Below, one piece after another: positions 59,284 to 64,000 of a stretch of 64,000 nt of DNA; the stretch's first letter is position 1, and the number at the start of each line of letters is the position of its first letter. The stretch covers positions 1 through 64,000 of the forward strand of contig JAFTWA010000022.1 of NCBI GenBank assembly GCA_017465565.1. Reading direction: 5' to 3'. The translations under genes and the position numbers were made by a program. The notes below the pieces were generated by a model. The model did not search any database. It saw only the letters and a program-made list of their open reading frames with translations, and was not told where the DNA came from. The DNA is from Tyzzerella sp. GTDB taxonomy: Bacteria; Bacillota; Clostridia; Lachnospirales; Lachnospiraceae.

Positions 59284-59829
59284 ATGCAAAAGAGACGTGT
59301 AATGCTGCTCACGGCCGTGTTGGTGATGGCGGCAACTGTTGGCTGCGGTAGTGGACGGATTTTCAACGAAAAGATTGTCATTAGTAGTTACAAAGAATTG
59401 GAAATTGGATCGGATTCGGACGACATAGAAGCAGAAGTATGGAAAACGCTGCTTGAAAACTGCGTTGTAGAAGAATATCCGCAGGAGGAACTAGATGCTT
59501 TGAGGGAGGAACTGGAGACGCAGTACGGCTACGCAGCCTATTATAAAGGAATGACAGCTTCAGAGCTGATAGAAGAAAAGCATGGAATGACAGTGGTAGA
59601 ACTTGCTAAGGAACAGCTAAGGAAAGAATATGCAATTGATTTGATAGCAGAAAAGGAAGGTTTAACTCTTAGTCAGGAAGAGTATGAACAGAGACTTGCA
59701 GAGAAAGCAGAGGAAAGTGGGATTGCTGAGCCAAAGGAGTACGAGAGTATGTTCGGACAGGGAGAACTGGAGCAGATGTTTTTGGAAGAACGAGTTTTTG
59801 ATTTTCTGATGGAAAGTAGAAAGAAATAA
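59284..59829 (+). CDS. SurA/trigger-factor-like chaperone lipoprotein
   Basis: A 181-residue lipoprotein: lipobox TVGC (Cys21), then a helical acidic region typical of the SurA_N or trigger-factor C-terminal chaperone fold (YPQEELDALREELETQYG, then LIEEKHGMTVVELAKEQL, LAEKAEESGI). No PPIase domain. The ATG at 59284 follows GGGAGGAAGG; a frame upstream from 59257 covers this site. It probably helps fold or export the two large proteins encoded after it. Confidence 0.8.
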   Translation: MQKRRVMLLTAVLVMAATVGCGSGRIFNEKIVISSYKELEIGSDSDDIEAEVWKTLLENCVVEEYPQEELDALREELETQYGYAAYYKGMTASELIEEKHGMTVVELAKEQLRKEYAIDLIAEKEGLTLSQEEYEQRLAEKAEESGIAEPKEYESMFGQGELEQMFLEERVFDFLMESRKK

Positions 59830-59870
59830 ATATAAATCAAACATGGCAAAGAAGCAAAGGAGGAAGAAGA

Positions 59871-62063
59871 ATGAAAAAAGTAATAGCAAGCTTATTAATT
59901 ATGAGCGCCATGGTATTCACTCTGACGGCCTGCGGAGACGAGATGACGCAGTCGGAAGAGACAAAAAAACAGGAGACGGTTGTGGAACAGAAAAAACTGA
60001 CCGACCCGAGAGGGAAGACGCTGACAGATACGTCTACCGGGGAGACGAGTCCACAGCTTGTAGAGACGACCTATGAGACTACAGATGTGGTAGTTGCAGA
60101 AATGGTCCCTACAGAGACGGGATATGCAGTTGACCCAACCGGCGAAACAGACAGTACAGAAGGGCTTCAGAAAGCGCTGTATGATTGTTACAATGCAGGA
60201 GGTGGAACGGTGTATTTGCCAGCCGGTAATTACGCAATCTCGGACACAATCTACATCCCGCCATATGTTACCTTGCGCGGGGACTGGCAGGACCCAGATG
60301 TGGGTACAGAATACGGAACGATTATTAGCGTGTGGATGGAATCAGAGGATGCCGAGAAAGCAGGTGCATTTGACATGAGTACTTGCAGCGGTGCAATCGG
60401 TCTTACGGTGTATTATCCGCTGCAGTCAATGGAATGCATCAGACCATATCCATACACCTTCTATTTGTCTGCACAAGGCGTAAACACCCACAATGCAACC
60501 ATTAAAAATGTGACCGTTATTAATGGTTACCGAGGAATTGGAACTCCAGGTGCAGTTAACCATGAATCGATACAGGTACATAATGTGAAAGGCACGTTTT
60601 TGTGCTGTGGTCTCAAACTGCAAAATGGTTCAGAAATTGGAAATGTCGACAATTTCGTAGTGAACAACAAGTATTGGATTGAGGCGTCAGCAGACTGCAT
60701 GAATGCGGTTCCGGAGAAAGTCATCAACGCATATACGAAAGAATATACGACGGGACTCATATTCAGTGATATTGAAGGGTACGCCTTCAGTGATATTTAT
60801 GTAGATGGATGTAAAGTTGGTATGCAGACTGTCAAAGGAGACAGAGCTAATTTCTGGTGTCTGTTTTATAATATGAACATTACAGATTGTGAGCAGGGAG
60901 TTATCATTGATTTCAGCCATTCGATTTTTGGTTCCGTGATTGCAAAGAGTCATATTGAAGGTGGACTTTTCCATAATTCAGACGGAGTAATCAAACTCTG
61001 CGATGTGGAGGTGGTTGGAGAAATCCAGGAAAACGGCACAGGCTCCGTTATGACAGACGATACAGATTTGAGCGGTTATGTTTACGATTATACGAAATCT
61101 TATGTGAAACCAACGCATAACATGATGGTTGCAAATTTACCAGCGGCGATTGCTGGGGATGCAAGTTCTGTTTTGCAGAATGCTTTGGATGAGATGAGTG
61201 CTCAGGGTGGCGGCGTTGTGTATGTTCCGGCAGGACAATACAGCTTCCGTAACCCAGTTACAGTTCCAGCAGGAGTAGAAGTGAAAGGCTGTATTCCGAT
61301 TCTATCTCGAAGTGTGAACAACATTAACGGCGGAACCGTGTTCCATTGCTACTACGGAGATGACGCTTCCAATAAAGCAGAAGACCAGGCGTTTATCACA
61401 TTGGCAGGAGAAAATGCGGGTATTAGTGGTATTCGAATTGTTTATCCGGAAAACAGCCCAAAGACCGATGATTTGAACACCTCTTACGCGGTGCGAGGTA
61501 AGGCGAAAGGCGTGTATGTTGTAAATTGTATGATTTCTGGGGCGGCATATGGAATTGATTTCTACGATTGTGATGAGCATTACATCGACGGCGTGGTTGC
61601 GGGCTGTTATTACAATGTATTCCGTCTGGGTGGAACTGGAGGTACACTGGCAAGAAGTTTGCAGAATGGTAGTGTTATAACAAGAAATTCTGATGTTGGA
61701 TTAATTGACTGGCCAGGAGAGACGGAAATGTTAAATGTATACAGAGATGGACTTTTACGTGCATACTGCGATTATATTGTCGTTGAAGATGCCATAAACC
61801 AGCTCATCTTTAACACCTTTGCATATGGTACGAAAACGGGTATTACGAATATTAATTCAGAAAATACAGCTCTGATTAACTATACGAACGACTGGCATGG
61901 AACGACAACGCCGCAGTTTGTTATCCAAGGTGGAAGCATGACAGGTGTGAATCTCATGCGAGTAAAAGGATATTCGTTTGAATTGGAAAAAGGAAAGATT
62001 GAATTCTACAACCGTTTGACATCGGGTGAAGTAGGAGAAAAAACGGTAATTCGAGAAAAGTAG
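59871..62063 (+). CDS. Pectate-lyase-3-fold surface lipoprotein
   Basis: A 730-residue lipoprotein: lipobox LTAC (Cys21), a Thr/Glu-rich linker to about residue 75, then two beta-helix domains that each open like Pectate_lyase_3/tailspike folds (TEGLQKALYDCYNAGGGTVYLPAGNY near 97, and SVLQNALDEMSAQGGGVVYVPAGQY near 442). The catalytic residues are not obvious, so it may cleave or only bind polysaccharide. AAAGGAGG site. Third similar lipoprotein style in the window; it forms an operon with both neighbours. Confidence 0.85.
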   Translation: MKKVIASLLIMSAMVFTLTACGDEMTQSEETKKQETVVEQKKLTDPRGKTLTDTSTGETSPQLVETTYETTDVVVAEMVPTETGYAVDPTGETDSTEGLQKALYDCYNAGGGTVYLPAGNYAISDTIYIPPYVTLRGDWQDPDVGTEYGTIISVWMESEDAEKAGAFDMSTCSGAIGLTVYYPLQSMECIRPYPYTFYLSAQGVNTHNATIKNVTVINGYRGIGTPGAVNHESIQVHNVKGTFLCCGLKLQNGSEIGNVDNFVVNNKYWIEASADCMNAVPEKVINAYTKEYTTGLIFSDIEGYAFSDIYVDGCKVGMQTVKGDRANFWCLFYNMNITDCEQGVIIDFSHSIFGSVIAKSHIEGGLFHNSDGVIKLCDVEVVGEIQENGTGSVMTDDTDLSGYVYDYTKSYVKPTHNMMVANLPAAIAGDASSVLQNALDEMSAQGGGVVYVPAGQYSFRNPVTVPAGVEVKGCIPILSRSVNNINGGTVFHCYYGDDASNKAEDQAFITLAGENAGISGIRIVYPENSPKTDDLNTSYAVRGKAKGVYVVNCMISGAAYGIDFYDCDEHYIDGVVAGCYYNVFRLGGTGGTLARSLQNGSVITRNSDVGLIDWPGETEMLNVYRDGLLRAYCDYIVVEDAINQLIFNTFAYGTKTGITNINSENTALINYTNDWHGTTTPQFVIQGGSMTGVNLMRVKGYSFELEKGKIEFYNRLTSGEVGEKTVIREK

Positions 62064-62080
62064 AAAAGGAGGTAGCTTAT

Positions 62081-64000
62081 ATGGCAAACAATAGTTCGCA
62101 AAAGAAGAATATCATTGCGATTGTTATATTGTCGTTGATACTCGTTGCTGCCGTTATTGGAATAGGTATCGGACTGTATAACAAGAGCAAGCCAAGCATC
62201 GTTGCAACAGAAGAAGATACGGATATAAGCTTCACGTTCTACGAGGAACAGGAAGTGGACGTAGAAAATCTGAGCAGCCACAATGACGTTGGCGTTATGA
62301 TTATAGACGGTGATGACCAGACATATTTTGATGGAACATTAAAAAATGCGTCGGTCACGAGAAAAAAAGGAGAGTATGTACAGGGAACGGGTGCGCTTGC
62401 AATTGGAAGCTTTGCTTCAGGAACGAGTGGTACGGTTAATACATATGGATGCTTTGAGGGAGTTGATATCTCGAATTATGCAGAAGGAAGCATTCACGTT
62501 TCTTTGTATGTGAGTGATACCAGATATCTGGGCGATACCATTATTTTCGAACTGTCAAGTTCAGGACATTGGGATGTAGAAGAAATCTGCTGGTTTATTC
62601 CGCCGAGCGTTTTAAAACAAGGCTGGAACGATCTCTATTTAAGCATGGAGGATAAAATTGCTACGGGCGGAGATATAAACTTAAAAAGCATCAATTTCTT
62701 CCGCATGTTTACTTCAGGTACAAAAGTAGGACTTGATGTGATTATAGACTGTGTGTATGCAACAAATACCGCAGGAATGTCGTTAGAAAAACAGGCAGGA
62801 TATCCTGCATCTACAAAAGCAGGTTATCTTATGGACTGTGATACGTTGGATGGAATTTCATCAAGTGGCAGAGTTAAGATTACAAAAGCAGAAGGAGAGT
62901 ACAAAGAAGGAAAAGGTGCCATTCTTGTTTCCAATCCAGATGTGAACTGGGTGGGAACCACCTTGAAGACGGCGGATATTTCTGCGTATGAGAACGGGAA
63001 GCTCACCTTCTGGTTATATGTGAATAAAGCATCTTATGTGAAAGATGGTCTCATTACAGTAGAACTTAGCAGCAGTGGTACCTGGGACCAGAACGAAATC
63101 ACATGGTGGCTCAATGGTTCTGACTTAAAAACAGGTTGGAACGAAGTGAGTCTGAGTATGCTTACTGCAGTAAATAGTTCGAAGGACAGAACACAGCCGA
63201 TTGATTTGACAAAGGTAAACTTTTTCCGAATTTTCGGAGAAAACTGCAGCTCTAATCTTGTTGTGATTCTGGATGCATTACGCGTTGTGCCAGCAACTGT
63301 GATTGTGCCGGCTAACGGCATGATTTTAGACTGTGACTCTCAGGAGAACATGGAAGTTACTTCAAACAATACGATTAGTGTAACGAACAAAGCAGGGGAA
63401 TACAAAGAAGGAACCGGAGCCTTTAAGAACGAAGGCAGCGGCACGGCTTGGTGGCAGGTGAAGATGTTTGACGTACTGGATATTTCCAAGTATGCAGACG
63501 GAGGAATCCACCTCTGGTTATATGTGAGTGACACTTCAAAGCTCAGCTCATACATGGGCATTGAACTTGGAAGCGGCGGAAAATGGGATGTAAATGAATA
63601 CCAGTGGAATCTGAATAAAGAGTCTCTGAGCAACGGCTGGAATGAACTCTACTTGAATTTCAGTACGGCAGCAGTCACTGGCGGAGAGCCAACCTTAAGT
63701 GCAATCAACTGGTTCCGTATCTATGCAGAGTGTAGCGGAGACCTTGTTGCGATGGTAGATGACGTTCATGCAGTTTCTGCATCGGATGGAGCAAAATTGC
63801 CAGTAATCTCTGCCTGCGACAGTATGAGAGATGTAAACCTGTTATTCGGCTATGTGACAGCACAAGAAGCAGAGCACAAAGAAGGAACAGGTGCATTTAA
63901 GTCAAGTGCTTCCAACGTAATGCTCAGCTACTTTAAGCTGATTAAGCCAGTAGACATTACGGAATATTTAGATGGTTACCTGCATATCTGGTTCTATATC
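62081..64000 (+). CDS. Signal-anchored protein of repeated carbohydrate-binding-like modules (partial, runs off the window)
   Basis: Open for 640 codons from the ATG at 62081 (AAAGGAGG site) to the edge. Residues 1-40 form a basic stretch and one hydrophobic helix, an uncleaved signal anchor. The rest is at least four jelly-roll-like modules of about 160-175 residues starting near 62320, 62830, 63330 and 63800. Each has the pattern KEGxGA, DIS.Y..G.LH.WLYVS, IEL.S.G.WD.NE..W, GWNEL.L, and INWFRI or INFFRM. This resembles carbohydrate-binding domains of secreted clostridial glycan enzymes. Any catalytic domain would lie beyond the edge. Confidence 0.8.
   Translation, partial: MANNSSQKKNIIAIVILSLILVAAVIGIGIGLYNKSKPSIVATEEDTDISFTFYEEQEVDVENLSSHNDVGVMIIDGDDQTYFDGTLKNASVTRKKGEYVQGTGALAIGSFASGTSGTVNTYGCFEGVDISNYAEGSIHVSLYVSDTRYLGDTIIFELSSSGHWDVEEICWFIPPSVLKQGWNDLYLSMEDKIATGGDINLKSINFFRMFTSGTKVGLDVIIDCVYATNTAGMSLEKQAGYPASTKAGYLMDCDTLDGISSSGRVKITKAEGEYKEGKGAILVSNPDVNWVGTTLKTADISAYENGKLTFWLYVNKASYVKDGLITVELSSSGTWDQNEITWWLNGSDLKTGWNEVSLSMLTAVNSSKDRTQPIDLTKVNFFRIFGENCSSNLVVILDALRVVPATVIVPANGMILDCDSQENMEVTSNNTISVTNKAGEYKEGTGAFKNEGSGTAWWQVKMFDVLDISKYADGGIHLWLYVSDTSKLSSYMGIELGSGGKWDVNEYQWNLNKESLSNGWNELYLNFSTAAVTGGEPTLSAINWFRIYAECSGDLVAMVDDVHAVSASDGAKLPVISACDSMRDVNLLFGYVTAQEAEHKEGTGAFKSSASNVMLSYFKLIKPVDITEYLDGYLHIWFYI

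Overview
The window looks like a chromosome segment from a low-GC Gram-positive anaerobe of the class Clostridia, most likely a gut Lachnospiraceae. The grounds are a spoVT-type sporulation regulator, hemZ, strong AGGAGG ribosome binding sites, consensus sigma-A promoters (for example TTGACA-N17-TATAAT before tRNA-Gly), many lipoproteins, and sortase signals of the SPxTGD kind. No species is claimed.

A conserved housekeeping backbone runs through the window in an order that resembles Bacillus and Clostridium genomes: pth, mfd, a PrsA-like foldase, (break), spoVT, a small membrane protein, recJ, (break), apt, relA/spoT, a structured RNA (possibly 6S), a glyoxalase-II-like hydrolase, hemZ, hisS, aspS, a LUD protein, two identical tRNA-Gly genes, glmS and mtlA-mtlD. 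Accessory DNA fills the breaks.

Break 1 (about 5.8-22.8 kb) holds pduL, yqeY and two MATE exporters. Next come an AgrC/AgrA-like GHKL kinase and LytTR regulator, divergent from a sortase-anchored surface protein, with a well-formed LytTR operator between them. A 1-kb near-perfect palindromic element without a transposase follows. After it is a HipA-like split-kinase module, then a MerR/LuxR double-HTH regulator with a small Cys-rich protein and a second sortase-anchored protein. The break ends with a 24-codon fragment of an abrB/spoVT-type gene and a phage-like XRE plus Bro-N antirepressor pair.

Break 2 (about 25.7-42.7 kb) is a glycan or sugar locus: an AraC regulator divergent from a cytoplasmic GH30 glycosidase, a two-permease ABC importer with its binding lipoprotein, a secreted metallo-beta-lactamase lipoprotein, a 1733-residue membrane-anchored beta-helix protein, and a set of small-sugar enzymes (TIM-barrel epimerase, AraM-like dehydrogenase, FucI/AraA-like isomerase, DUF4867 protein, SGNH hydrolase).

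The right end (about 59.3 kb to the edge) starts a second surface locus: a SurA-like lipoprotein, a pectate-lyase-fold lipoprotein and a signal-anchored protein of repeated carbohydrate-binding-like modules that runs off the window. The most notable items are the split HipA-like module, the 1-kb palindrome, the LytTR operator, the structured RNA after relA, and a PBECR4-like nuclease gene interrupted by one in-frame stop codon.
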